DNA of 37,592 bases from Chitinophagaceae bacterium (GTDB lineage Bacteria; Bacteroidota; Bacteroidia; Chitinophagales; Chitinophagaceae). The position numbers and the translations under genes are program-made. Shown here one piece after another: positions 16,805 through 24,446 of this stretch. Under the pieces are notes generated by a model, which did not search any database, was not told the origin of the DNA, and worked only from the letters and a program-made list of their open reading frames with translations. Numbering within the stretch: the stretch's first letter is position 1; every line of letters begins with the position of its first letter. The stretch lies in contig SCQT01000079.1 in NCBI GenBank assembly GCA_004322015.1, forward strand, positions 1 through 37,592, written 5' to 3'.

Positions 16805-17902
16805 CTATTTTAAAATTTTAAGAGAATCAACGCCGCTTATATATTGCAAAATAATTTTCGGGAAAGGATATTGATCTAAATCACTCATGGCTACAGGGAA
16901 AAAACCTTTTTCTCCGCCTCCTGAAAATGCTTTGCTGATTTTAACATGCAAGAACCTCGCATAAATAGTCTGATGCGTCAACTGTTGTTTGTATGTCCCG
17001 GACGGTAAGAGGTTTTTTGTTGAATTTCCTTTGAGCAAACTCTGCACAACCTTTTTTTTGAAAAACTGCCGTATCTCCGTAAATCCGCTCTCTTCAACTA
17101 AAGGAAATTCATATAGATTTTGCCAGATATCACCGCCGGAACGTTTGTGAATATATGTTTTGCCCCGCCATGAAAGCAGGATGTATGTAAAATAACGATT
17201 GGAAGGTTTTGTTCTTGTAATTTTTACAGGTAACCGGCTGATCATTTTATGTTGAAAAGCAAAGCAGTCTTTTTGCAACGGACAAATCCTGCAATCCGGC
17301 TTCTGAGGGGTACAGACCGTTGCGCCGAAATCCATGATAGCCTGGTTCCATACAGCAGGTTTTTTCTCTTCAAGAACATGTTGTGCCAGGGCCCTAAAAA
17401 ACTTTTTCCCCGCGGTGCTGTTTATCTCTTTTTCGATACCAAAGTAACGTGCCAATACACGCTGCACATTTCCATCTGCCACTGCATACGGGAGCCCGAA
17501 GGCGAAAGATGCAATGGCAGCGGCTGTATATTCTCCCACACCGGGCAAGTCCAGTATTTGTTCGTAAGTGTCCGGAAACCTGCCCCGGTGTTCATTCATT
17601 ATTTTTTTCGCAGCGGCCAGCATGTTTTTACACCGGTTATAATATCCCAATCCCTGCCATAACCTGAAAACTTCCCTTTCATCTGCCTTTGCCAGGTCCG
17701 TGGCTGTCGGATATTGCCGGATAAAACGTTCATAATAAGGTTTGCCCTGTTCCACCCTGGTCTGCTGCAGGATAATTTCGGAAAGCCATATTTTATAAGG
17801 GTCTTTTTCTCCCTTCCACGGCATGGTGCGGGTATTTTTTTTCTCCCAACGCATCAGGGAGGCGGTAAATAAGCGGCTTTTTTCACCCGGTTTTTTTGCC
17901 AT
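16805..17902 (-). CDS. mutY: Adenine DNA glycosylase MutY
   Basis: 365 residues. MutY removes adenine mispaired with 8-oxoguanine. The catalytic Glu42 lies in SEIILQQTRV, the helix-hairpin-helix is at about 116-125 (ILDLPGVGEY), and the catalytic Asp143 lies in VADGNVQRVL. The 4Fe-4S ligands are Cys197, Cys204, Cys207 and Cys213 (C-x6-C-x2-C-x5-C). The C-terminal NUDIX-like domain that reads 8-oxoG begins near residue 230, with YFTYILLSWRGKTYIHKR. Full length. It is divergent from the HU gene and heads the mutY-ssb-gldE-gldD cluster. Confidence 0.95.
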   Translation of the reverse strand: MAKKPGEKSRLFTASLMRWEKKNTRTMPWKGEKDPYKIWLSEIILQQTRVEQGKPYYERFIRQYPTATDLAKADEREVFRLWQGLGYYNRCKNMLAAAKKIMNEHRGRFPDTYEQILDLPGVGEYTAAAIASFAFGLPYAVADGNVQRVLARYFGIEKEINSTAGKKFFRALAQHVLEEKKPAVWNQAIMDFGATVCTPQKPDCRICPLQKDCFAFQHKMISRLPVKITRTKPSNRYFTYILLSWRGKTYIHKRSGGDIWQNLYEFPLVEESGFTEIRQFFKKKVVQSLLKGNSTKNLLPSGTYKQQLTHQTIYARFLHVKISKAFSGGGEKGFFPVAMSDLDQYPFPKIILQYISGVDSLKILK

Positions 17903-18084
17903 GAAATGAGATCAAAATTTGCTGGTAAAGGTAGTACCATTGGTATCATAAAGCGTAAAAAATGCCGTTTGTTAAATAAGTTTTAAAAATAAAAGAAATA
18001 AATTCAATAATTCTGATAAAAGAAATCGGTTTTAAAAAAATACAAAAATATTTCCCTAAATGCCTGAGTTTGAGTTTTTTAGCA

Positions 18085-18092
18085 TACTTTTG
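18085..18092 (+). promoter_or_regulatory. Bacteroidota -7 promoter element TACTTTTG for the HU gene
   Basis: TACTTTTG matches TAnnTTTG 26 bases before the ATG at 18118. A TTTG at 18069-18072 is nearer than the usual -33 distance. The whole 215-base mutY/HU gap (17903-18117) is strongly A/T-rich and contains nothing else recognisable; an imperfect TACCTTTA facing mutY lies at 17926-17933. Confidence 0.5.
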
Positions 18093-18117
18093 AAATAAGT
18101 TTAAAACCCCTGCCGCT

Positions 18118-18408
18118 ATGAGAAAGTCAGACTTGATTAACAACATCTCCGATAAAACGGGTATTCCCAAAGTGGATGTACTGGTCACTTTAGAAGCTTT
18201 GTTCAAGGAAGTAAAAGAAAACCTGGGACGAGGCGAGCATATCTATATACGTGGCTTTGGCAGTTTCATTACCAAAAAAAGAGCTGCAAAAGTAGGACGC
18301 AACATTAAGAAAAATATAGCGGTGAATATCCCGGAACATTACATTCCTGCCTTTAAGCCTTCCAAAGAGTTCGTGGCCGAGGTGAAAAAGCTGGCTGTCA
18401 CGGAATAG
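18118..18408 (+). CDS. HU/IHF family nucleoid DNA-binding protein
   Basis: 96 residues. The HU fold is clear: the N-terminal helices MRKSDLINNISDKTGIPK, dimer-core GRGEHIYIRGFGSFITKKR (the GFGSF strand at about 47-51), then the DNA-binding arm and the conserved FKPSKEF at the C-terminus. The arm reads GRNIKKNIAVNIPEHYIPAF instead of the common GRNPxTG, but it keeps the intercalating proline. The protein bends and compacts DNA as a dimer. A HU-type gene next to mutY is a recurrent Bacteroidota neighbourhood. Confidence 0.92.
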   Translation: MRKSDLINNISDKTGIPKVDVLVTLEALFKEVKENLGRGEHIYIRGFGSFITKKRAAKVGRNIKKNIAVNIPEHYIPAFKPSKEFVAEVKKLAVTE

Positions 18409-18439
18409 TGAGGCCTTTGCGTGTCATTCTTATACCGGA

Positions 18440-18916
18440 TTAATTGACAGGCAATTTGGTACCAAGGAAGATCCTTTCAAAGAGAGGTGTCATGAGGGTA
18501 AATAATACCAGAAGTATGGAGCCAAATACCGGGCTGTATAATCCGCAATCTGCACAGGAGGCACTATGGCAATTACATAAGACAGCCTTCAGCAAAATAT
18601 TGCCGATAGCATAAACCCATATTATAAATGCAACAGTGGCAATGGCAGCGTGGAAAATAGCTCTTTTCTTTTGATTGCCATGCGGCGACTGGCTGTCTAT
18701 TACAGCGAAATAGGTCCAGACGGGGGTGATGGCTATCAAAACAAGGAGTAAAATAATGTAGTAGGTCTTGTAATGAGGTGGTAACTCCGCATTCGAACCT
18801 ACGGTCAGATAACCCACCAGAGCGGTATAACCTGCTATGATTTCTGCAGGAATATACTTAATGATCTTTTGGATATAACCGTCGCTTTCCCTGACAGCGG
18901 GCCTGAAAGATGCCAT
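18440..18916 (-). CDS. Small four-helix membrane protein of unknown function
   Basis: 158 residues, not assigned to a characterised family. An amphipathic start (YIQKIIKYIPAEIIAGYTALVGYL) runs into four hydrophobic segments at about 20-40, 52-72, 85-108 and 130-148. Between the last two is a cysteine cluster, CNCHSASCADC (about 113-123), which could bind a metal or form disulfides. The PAEI(I/V)A.YTAL start recurs in small bacterial membrane proteins of unknown role (from memory, not checked). It converges on the HU gene with a 31-base gap, and its stop is clean. Confidence 0.7.
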   Translation of the reverse strand: MASFRPAVRESDGYIQKIIKYIPAEIIAGYTALVGYLTVGSNAELPPHYKTYYIILLLVLIAITPVWTYFAVIDSQSPHGNQKKRAIFHAAIATVAFIIWVYAIGNILLKAVLCNCHSASCADCGLYSPVFGSILLVLFTLMTPLFERIFLGTKLPVN

Positions 18917-19217
18917 TTCATTAGAGATTTAAAAGTGAGCATATGTTAAAAACATAATAAAGATAATATTAAAAATAAATTTGGATGGCGGGGTTTGTGA
19001 TTGAAGAAAGATTTTTCTCAATGAGAATACCGGCTATTTATGGAACAAATTTGCTGAAATTATCAGATATTTTTTCTTAGCTCCCAATCAGAAATCTTCA
19101 AATCACCGACTGCTTCTGGCACTTCACAATTGCTTCTGCTATTATCAAGTAACCATTACCGGCGCTCACCCTGCTCACTGCCACTGCTACTGCCAACTGC
19201 TCTTTTCCCATTGCCCA
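18917..19217. repeat. Non-coding gap with degenerate short tandem repeats
   Basis: This 301-base gap contains no gene. Its first half is A/T-rich. From about 19109 to 19228 the plus strand is a pyrimidine-rich run of imperfect units such as ctgcttctg, ctgctcactgcc, actgctactgcc, aactgctc and ttgcccatt. Read on the minus strand these are GGCAGT/GAGCAG/GGGCAAT-type words of 6-7 bases. The run extends through the stop codon of the binding-protein gene (19218-19220). It has no palindromic structure strong enough to call a terminator. Confidence 0.55.
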
Positions 19218-20858
19218 TTACTCTTTCACTATCCTCACTCTTTTCAGGTCCAGCAATTCCATGGCATTATTGGTTAATCCTTTCACCCATGGATGAATGA
19301 AAAATACGCTTTCATCGTAATAAACGGGTACAACGGGCGCATTCGCGAGAATGATGCTGTCCATACGCTGATAGAGTATGTATCTGGTAGAGTCATTATT
19401 TTCAGTCAGCGCCTTTTCATATAAGCGATCGAAAACAGGATTGGAAAAACGGGAGTAATTGGGGGGGGCAGGATTTTTTCCATAAAAGCATGCGAGAAAA
19501 CTTTCTCCATCCGGATAATCCGCCATCCAGTCGGCGCGGAAAAAAGGCGCCTGCGATTTGGCTGCCATTTCACGCAACATCCCGATTTGCTGAATATTTA
19601 CATTAGCCGTAATGCCTATTTGCTGCAACTGATTGGCCACATAGTTACTGATATCTGCATATTCTTCCGTCGAATAAAGCGTGATCGGCGGTAATCCTTT
19701 CCCTTCGGGGAAACCGGCTTCCGCCAGGTATTTACGGGCCAATACCGGATCATAACGATAGCCATGCACTTTGGAAGTATCATAAGAAGGCAATCCCGCC
19801 GGAATGAAACCTCCGTAAGCCGGAATGACCGTATTATTTTTCAGGTACATGGCAATTTTTGACCTGTCGAAACCGTAATTAACAGCCAGCCGGAAATCTT
19901 TTAAACGGATCGGCGAGTTTTTAATCAGCGCATTATTGGTATCCACTAAGAACCCTAGATATTCAGTATTCAGAAATGGCTTTTTCATCAAAATAACCTT
20001 ACCTTCAAAATCCTTTTGCAGCTTACCGCTTTTAGTTAAAATTTCATCTTTATAAGAGGCATTCAGGTCCTTCATGAAATCCAGCTCATTTTGTACAAAC
20101 AATAAAAACTCAGTGGCTTTGCTGGCGATGAAAGTGATCTTAATGGCATCTAAATAAGGCAGGCGATGGCCGGCGCTGTCAAATTCCCAGTAATGCGGGT
20201 TTTTTACCAATATCATAGCCTGACCTTCATCCCAGTATTTATATTCAAAAGGGCCGGTGCCACAGGGATGACGGCGAAAATCCTTACCCCATTTTTCCAC
20301 TACTTCATGTGGGACAATAGAACAATAAGGCATAGTAAGAATGCCCAGAATGGGATGGAACGGCTTTATTAGTTTTAATTGAAAAGTGGAATCATTCAAT
20401 GCCACAAAACCTGTATCCGGATATACTTTTCCATTGAATATCCAGGCGCCGGAAGAAGCCGTTGCCGGATTCATAATGCGGCGAAAGCTGTACACCACAT
20501 CCTGTGCCGTCATCTTTCTGCCTTTGCCGCCGGGGAATGCAGGGTTATCCTGGAAATACACACCGGTTCTTAAATGAAAAGTATAAACCAATCCATTGTC
20601 ACTCACCGTCCAGCTTTTAGCCAGGGAAGGAACGATATGCAGGTTGCTGTCGGTACTTATCAGCGTATTATAGATCATGTGATCCACCCAGATGATATTC
20701 TGATTTTTAGAAAATGCAGGATCGGTAGTTTCCAGGCCTTCTGCCATGTTCATACGGAAGACCTGCTTGTGGCTGTCTGCTTTTTTATAGCAACCATAAC
20801 AATATAACAGCAGGAAGACCACTGTCCACTTTATATTCTTTTTCAATATCTTTGGCAT
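19218..20858 (-). CDS. Oligopeptide-binding lipoprotein (SBP_bac_5 family)
   Basis: 546 residues. The N-terminal hydrophobic segment ends in YCYGC, a plausible though non-ideal lipobox, so the mature protein is probably a lipoprotein. The rest matches solute-binding family 5 (DppA/OppA type): MAEGLETTDPAFSKNQNIIW, the signature region VPSLAKSWTVSDNGLVYTFHLR, GTGPFEYKYW, and the DWMADYPDGESFLACFYG segment. It captures peptides or related ligands for an ABC importer. No permease or ATPase gene is adjacent, so it is an orphan binding protein here. It is divergent from the M1 peptidase with a 62-base shared promoter region. A G8 run at 19461-19468 inside the gene could slip. Confidence 0.87.
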   Translation of the reverse strand: MPKILKKNIKWTVVFLLLYCYGCYKKADSHKQVFRMNMAEGLETTDPAFSKNQNIIWVDHMIYNTLISTDSNLHIVPSLAKSWTVSDNGLVYTFHLRTGVYFQDNPAFPGGKGRKMTAQDVVYSFRRIMNPATASSGAWIFNGKVYPDTGFVALNDSTFQLKLIKPFHPILGILTMPYCSIVPHEVVEKWGKDFRRHPCGTGPFEYKYWDEGQAMILVKNPHYWEFDSAGHRLPYLDAIKITFIASKATEFLLFVQNELDFMKDLNASYKDEILTKSGKLQKDFEGKVILMKKPFLNTEYLGFLVDTNNALIKNSPIRLKDFRLAVNYGFDRSKIAMYLKNNTVIPAYGGFIPAGLPSYDTSKVHGYRYDPVLARKYLAEAGFPEGKGLPPITLYSTEEYADISNYVANQLQQIGITANVNIQQIGMLREMAAKSQAPFFRADWMADYPDGESFLACFYGKNPAPPNYSRFSNPVFDRLYEKALTENNDSTRYILYQRMDSIILANAPVVPVYYDESVFFIHPWVKGLTNNAMELLDLKRVRIVKE

Positions 20859-20905
20859 GGATCTTTTGTGCTCTCTCGTGATAAAAATAATTGTAACATC
20901 CGGTT

Positions 20906-20913
20906 CAAAAATA
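20906..20913 (-). promoter_or_regulatory. Bacteroidota -7 promoter element TATTTTTG for the binding protein
   Basis: On the minus strand TATTTTTG matches TAnnTTTG and lies 47 bases before the ATG at 20858, predicting a leader of about 40 bases. The element almost abuts the opposite start codon at 20921, so the two divergent genes cannot have fully separate promoters. Confidence 0.45.
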
Positions 20914-20920
20914 CGACTCC

Positions 20921-22621
20921 ATGCGTAAGATTATATCTTTTGCCTTAATTTTTCTTTTAACAGAAAATGTTTTTGCTCAAAAAAGTCAACATTCATTATT
21001 CCCTCATACTACTCCGGTATTTACGCACGCCGATACCCTGCGCGGTTCCAATACTCCCTGGCGCAGTTGGTGGGATGTGACTTATTATGATCTGCATGTA
21101 AGGATTGATCCTGCTGACAGCAGTATTTCGGGACATAATGGCATTACTTATCGTGTTATAAATATGCCCGGGGCTCGGGTAAAAACCGCAGGCGGAAATG
21201 ATATCATGCAAATAGACCTGATGACGCCTTTGGTAATAGACAGCATGATCCAGGACGGACAATCTTTATCATATCGCAGGGATGGGAATGCTTTTTTTGT
21301 AACCTTACAAAATCCGCAAATGGTCAATTCCTTACAAACCCTTACTGTGTATTATCATGGAAAACCACGAGTGGCTAAGAGGCCACCCTGGGATGGAGGT
21401 TTTATCTGGGATCGCGACAGCCTGGGGAATCTGTGGATAGCTACTGCCTGCCAGGGAGTGGGGGCAAGCATCTGGTGGCCTAATAAAGATTACCAGGGAG
21501 ATGAACCTGATAGTCAGAATATTTGCATAACCGTTCCGGATACGCTGGTGGATGTGTCGAACGGACGCTTGAGAAAAAGAACTATCAATCCGGATGGGAC
21601 GATGACTTACGATTGGTTTGTGGATAATCCGGTCAATAATTATGATGTGGCTGTGAATGCCGGAAAATATGTTCATTTCATGGAGATATACAATGGTTTA
21701 AAAGGTCCGCTGACCCTCGATTATTATGTGATGCCCTATCATTTACGAGAGGCTGAAAGGCAATTTCAACAGGCAAAATCCATGCTGAAATGTTTTGAGT
21801 ACTGGTTCGGGCCTTATCCCTGGTACAAAGACGGATATAAATTGGTGGAAGATCCTTATCTGGGAATGGAACATCAAAGTTGCATAGCTTATGGCAATCA
21901 TTTTGAGAATGGTTATTTAGGAGGAGATCTTTCACATACGGGCTGGGGGCTTAAGTGGGATTTTATCATTGTGCATGAAAGCGCACACGAATGGTTCGGC
22001 AACAGTATTACCTCAAAAGATATTGCTGATATGTGGGTGCATGAGAGTTTTGCTAATTATGCCGAAAGCCTTTACACCGAATGTTTATTTGGTAAAAAAG
22101 CCGGAGAAGAATATTGCATCGGCACACGGGAAAATGTGCGTAATGACAAGCCGATTGTCGGGCATTACGGTGTGAACGACGAAGGCTCCGGTGACATGTA
22201 TTATAAAGGGGGGAATATGCTGCTGACCATTCGGTCTATTATTAATAATGAGGAAAAATTCAGGGATATTTTACATGGATTGAATACCGTTTTTTATCAT
22301 CAGACGGTGACAGGAAAGCAGATTGAAGATTATATCAGCCAGGCGTCGGGCATTGACTTCAGTAAAGTATTTGAACAATATCTGACGACCACCAGGATCC
22401 CCGAATTCGATTATTATATAAGGGGACATCAATTATACTATCACTGGTCAAATGTAGTGCCGGGATTTAATATGCCCTTGAAAGTCACATTAAAAGGAAC
22501 TGATTTTTCGTTTATATATCCTGTCGAAAAATGGAAATCCGAAAAGATCAATTTGACTGATGCAGATCAGTTTAAAGTGAATGACAATTTTTATGTTACC
22601 CTTAAAAGGGTGAAACCGTAA
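20921..22621 (+). CDS. Secreted M1 family metallopeptidase
   Basis: 566 residues. A signal peptide (about 1-20, ending NVFAQ) exports it. The N-terminal beta domain (YYDLHVRIDPADSSISG onward) is followed by the gluzincin catalytic domain. That domain has an exopeptidase-type GMEHQ (315-319), zinc site HESAH with His352, Glu353 and His356, and the third ligand Glu375 in WVHESFANYAES, 19 residues after the second His as expected. It is shorter than PepN because the C-terminal HEAT domain is missing, which is common in Bacteroidota M1 enzymes. It likely trims peptides in the periplasm or outside. The divergent peptide-binding lipoprotein suggests shared peptide use. Confidence 0.92.
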   Translation: MRKIISFALIFLLTENVFAQKSQHSLFPHTTPVFTHADTLRGSNTPWRSWWDVTYYDLHVRIDPADSSISGHNGITYRVINMPGARVKTAGGNDIMQIDLMTPLVIDSMIQDGQSLSYRRDGNAFFVTLQNPQMVNSLQTLTVYYHGKPRVAKRPPWDGGFIWDRDSLGNLWIATACQGVGASIWWPNKDYQGDEPDSQNICITVPDTLVDVSNGRLRKRTINPDGTMTYDWFVDNPVNNYDVAVNAGKYVHFMEIYNGLKGPLTLDYYVMPYHLREAERQFQQAKSMLKCFEYWFGPYPWYKDGYKLVEDPYLGMEHQSCIAYGNHFENGYLGGDLSHTGWGLKWDFIIVHESAHEWFGNSITSKDIADMWVHESFANYAESLYTECLFGKKAGEEYCIGTRENVRNDKPIVGHYGVNDEGSGDMYYKGGNMLLTIRSIINNEEKFRDILHGLNTVFYHQTVTGKQIEDYISQASGIDFSKVFEQYLTTTRIPEFDYYIRGHQLYYHWSNVVPGFNMPLKVTLKGTDFSFIYPVEKWKSEKINLTDADQFKVNDNFYVTLKRVKP

Positions 22622-22638
22622 ATGCAATCCTTTGACGA

Positions 22639-22660
22639 CTGTCATTATGTTTGCTGACAG
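22639..22660. other. Inverted repeat CTGTCA-N10-TGACAG
   Basis: Perfect six-base arms at 22639-22644 and 22655-22660 lie 18 bases after the M1 peptidase stop. A second small repeat (GGAT-N6-ATCC) follows at 22661-22674. No U-tract follows directly, so this is either a weak transcript-end hairpin or an operator for the flavodoxin gene 115 bases downstream. Confidence 0.3.
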
Positions 22661-22774
22661 GGATCATTTTATCCTCCCGTAAAAATTTATTGTTTTGTCA
22701 GTGGAAAATTATTTCGCTGTGATGAAAATATTTTTTTAAAAAGTAATCCTCCAATCTTTTAATCTTCAGGAATC

Positions 22775-23296
22775 ATGAATGGCTTTATTATTTATAAAGG
22801 AAAGTATGGCGCCACTAAGCAATATGCTGAATGGATAGCCGTAGAAACCAATCTAAAAGTTTCAGCATTGGAGGATTTTGATTATTCAAAGCTTAAGAAT
22901 GCCGATGTGTTAATAATTTGCAGTTCGGTATATGTGGGAAAGCTGCTTATCGCTAAATGGGTCAAGAAAAATTATCATGTCTTGGTAAATAAGAAATTAT
23001 TTTTTGTAATCGTTTGTGCCACGCCTTCTTCTGAAAAGAAGAAACAAGAAAAAATCCTCCGGGACAATATACCTGTGGAATTAGTTAAAGGTAATGAAGT
23101 TAACTTTCTTCCTGGAAGACTGACTATTAATAAACTATCGTGGAAAGATGCCATTATTCTCAGAATGGGATCATGGATTATAAAAGACCCGCAGATTAAG
23201 AAATCTATGAGACATGATATAGATGGCGTGAAAAAAGAGAACATCGCCGATATAGTAAATAAAATTAAGGACTATAATGTGTTAACTATTTCATAA
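22775..23296 (+). CDS. Flavodoxin-domain protein (HemG-like)
   Basis: 173 residues. The fold begins with a beta strand and the FMN phosphate loop YKGKYGATKQYAEWIA (residues 7-22), as in the flavodoxin_5 (HemG) family. This is followed by DVLIICSSVYVGKLLIAKWV (about 45-65), which resembles the HemG pattern of a Ser-Val-Tyr flavin loop, and by FFVIVCATP. HemG oxidises protoporphyrinogen, but no haem genes are near and many members are general flavodoxin-like electron carriers, so only the domain is called. It converges with the GerW gene, with one base between stop codons. Confidence 0.75.
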   Translation: MNGFIIYKGKYGATKQYAEWIAVETNLKVSALEDFDYSKLKNADVLIICSSVYVGKLLIAKWVKKNYHVLVNKKLFFVIVCATPSSEKKKQEKILRDNIPVELVKGNEVNFLPGRLTINKLSWKDAIILRMGSWIIKDPQIKKSMRHDIDGVKKENIADIVNKIKDYNVLTIS

Positions 23297-23297
23297 A

Positions 23298-23681
23298 TCA
23301 ATCCATTCCTTTTTGTTTCCCTCTTTTTTTATCCATCCACTTTTCTATCAGATCAGGCACTTTTTCAAATGCGGCGCCAATACCTTTGCGGTTGGTGGCA
23401 GGAATAAAAGAAATCTGGTCCTGCCGGGTAACAAGAAAACCAACGGGCATTAGACCTACACCGCCACCGGCACCAGTACCTATTCCTTCGCCTTTTCCTT
23501 TGTTGGGCGCATCTCCCTGTCCTTCTCCCCCACCATAACCGAGTCCCATTCCAAATTTAATGACCGGCACACAGGTAAATTCTCCCAGTTGAAACTGCTG
23601 TCCGATAATGGTTTCGGACTTCGCTTCTGTTTTCATAAAATCAGTAAGCTGCCTTACTGTTTCTTCTAAATTGATTGCCAT
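23298..23681 (-). CDS. GerW/YtfJ family protein
   Basis: 127 residues. An N-terminal helix (ETVRQLTDFMKTEAKSETIIGQQFQLG) leads to VPVIKFGMGLGYGGG, a Gly/Lys-rich loop (about 48-75), then GVGLMPVGFLVTRQDQISFIPA. This is the YtfJ/GerW layout, a family named for a Bacillus spore germination protein but widespread in bacteria that never sporulate. Its molecular role is unknown. It is downstream of a YtfI-like membrane protein on the same strand with a 28-base gap, the same pairing as ytfI-ytfJ in Bacillus, so the two probably act together. Confidence 0.85.
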   Translation of the reverse strand: MAINLEETVRQLTDFMKTEAKSETIIGQQFQLGEFTCVPVIKFGMGLGYGGGEGQGDAPNKGKGEGIGTGAGGGVGLMPVGFLVTRQDQISFIPATNRKGIGAAFEKVPDLIEKWMDKKRGKQKGMD

Positions 23682-23709
23682 AAAATTTTATTTAAGAATG
23701 AACAATATT

Positions 23710-24276
23710 TTATTTAATAAAGGCATAAATGATCCTCCATAGCCTGTTTTCAATCACCATTACCAGAAAGCTGTCATCCATAAAATTGACATGGAGATAC
23801 TGTTGTGTTAGTGGAAAAAAATTGAGCCAATACCGGCGCGCGTTTAAGGTTTCATCTTCATCGCTAATGACAATTCGGCATTCAACAATCCGGAATGTTT
23901 TCATTAATTTGAACAATCGGGAAACGGTGAATCGCCGACTTTGGTTACTCCTGCTTTTGTTACTTTTTTTCGCTTTTTTCTTTTTCTTCCCGCTTGAAAA
24001 AATCATTGTAATCACATCCCGTTTGCCAGAGAAGAACAGTATTCGAAATTTCAGCCACCATTCTTCATTTTCATATACAAAAACGGCTTTTCCCAACCCT
24101 TGCCACTGCATCATTATTACCGGAACTCTTGTGTCTATCCTGAATTCCAATATTGAAAATAACAGCCACAAGAAAAACAATATGATGACCAATGATGCAA
24201 TCCATAACATACACAAAATTGAAGAATATATGACACTGTTATGATGACGATGGTCAACCTGACTGCTGAACTTCAT
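23710..24276 (-). CDS. Membrane protein, possible YtfI/DUF2953-like partner of GerW
   Basis: 188 residues from the ATG at 24276; the frame opens 14 codons earlier only at a TTG. One strong transmembrane segment lies near the N-terminus (about 17-43, IYSSILCMLWIASLVIILFFLWLLF, quoted in part). It is followed by DTRVPVIMMQW, WWLKFRILFF, a very Lys/Ser-rich linker (about 95-112) and a C-terminal domain. The pattern (one N-terminal helix, a short strand-rich segment, a charged insert, then a second strand-rich part) resembles DUF2953 proteins such as YtfI, but similarity is judged by eye. Operon position ahead of gerW supports the call. Cellular role unknown. Confidence 0.55.
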   Translation of the reverse strand: MKFSSQVDHRHHNSVIYSSILCMLWIASLVIILFFLWLLFSILEFRIDTRVPVIMMQWQGLGKAVFVYENEEWWLKFRILFFSGKRDVITMIFSSGKKKKKAKKSNKSRSNQSRRFTVSRLFKLMKTFRIVECRIVISDEDETLNARRYWLNFFPLTQQYLHVNFMDDSFLVMVIENRLWRIIYAFIK

Positions 24277-24446
24277 CACACCCGGCGCTTTTTCAGAACC
24301 TGCCGGCCATTCACGCAAAACATATCAGTATGAAATGAAAATTTTTTTATGCCGATTGACTAAAAACACCGACATCATTGACGGCAATCATTCTTTTGGA
24401 ATTCATCATAAAATAGCTTTAAATGTAAAATTTAGAACTTAGAGTC

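Noticed and set aside
17946-18206. Minus-strand open frame of 86 codons covering the start of the HU gene
   Set aside because: It lies in A/T-rich intergenic DNA plus the antisense of HU and has a Phe/Ile/Lys-biased composition without family signal.
19461-19468. G8 run inside the peptide-binding lipoprotein as a phase-variation switch
   Set aside because: The frame is intact and there is only one such run; without strain or read variation it is noted in the gene entry only.
23729-24244. Plus-strand open frame of 171 codons opposite the YtfI-like gene
   Set aside because: Its poly-Leu/Phe stretch is the complement of the Lys-rich linker of the minus-strand gene. The minus frame has a membrane segment and a partner gene, so the plus frame is a shadow.
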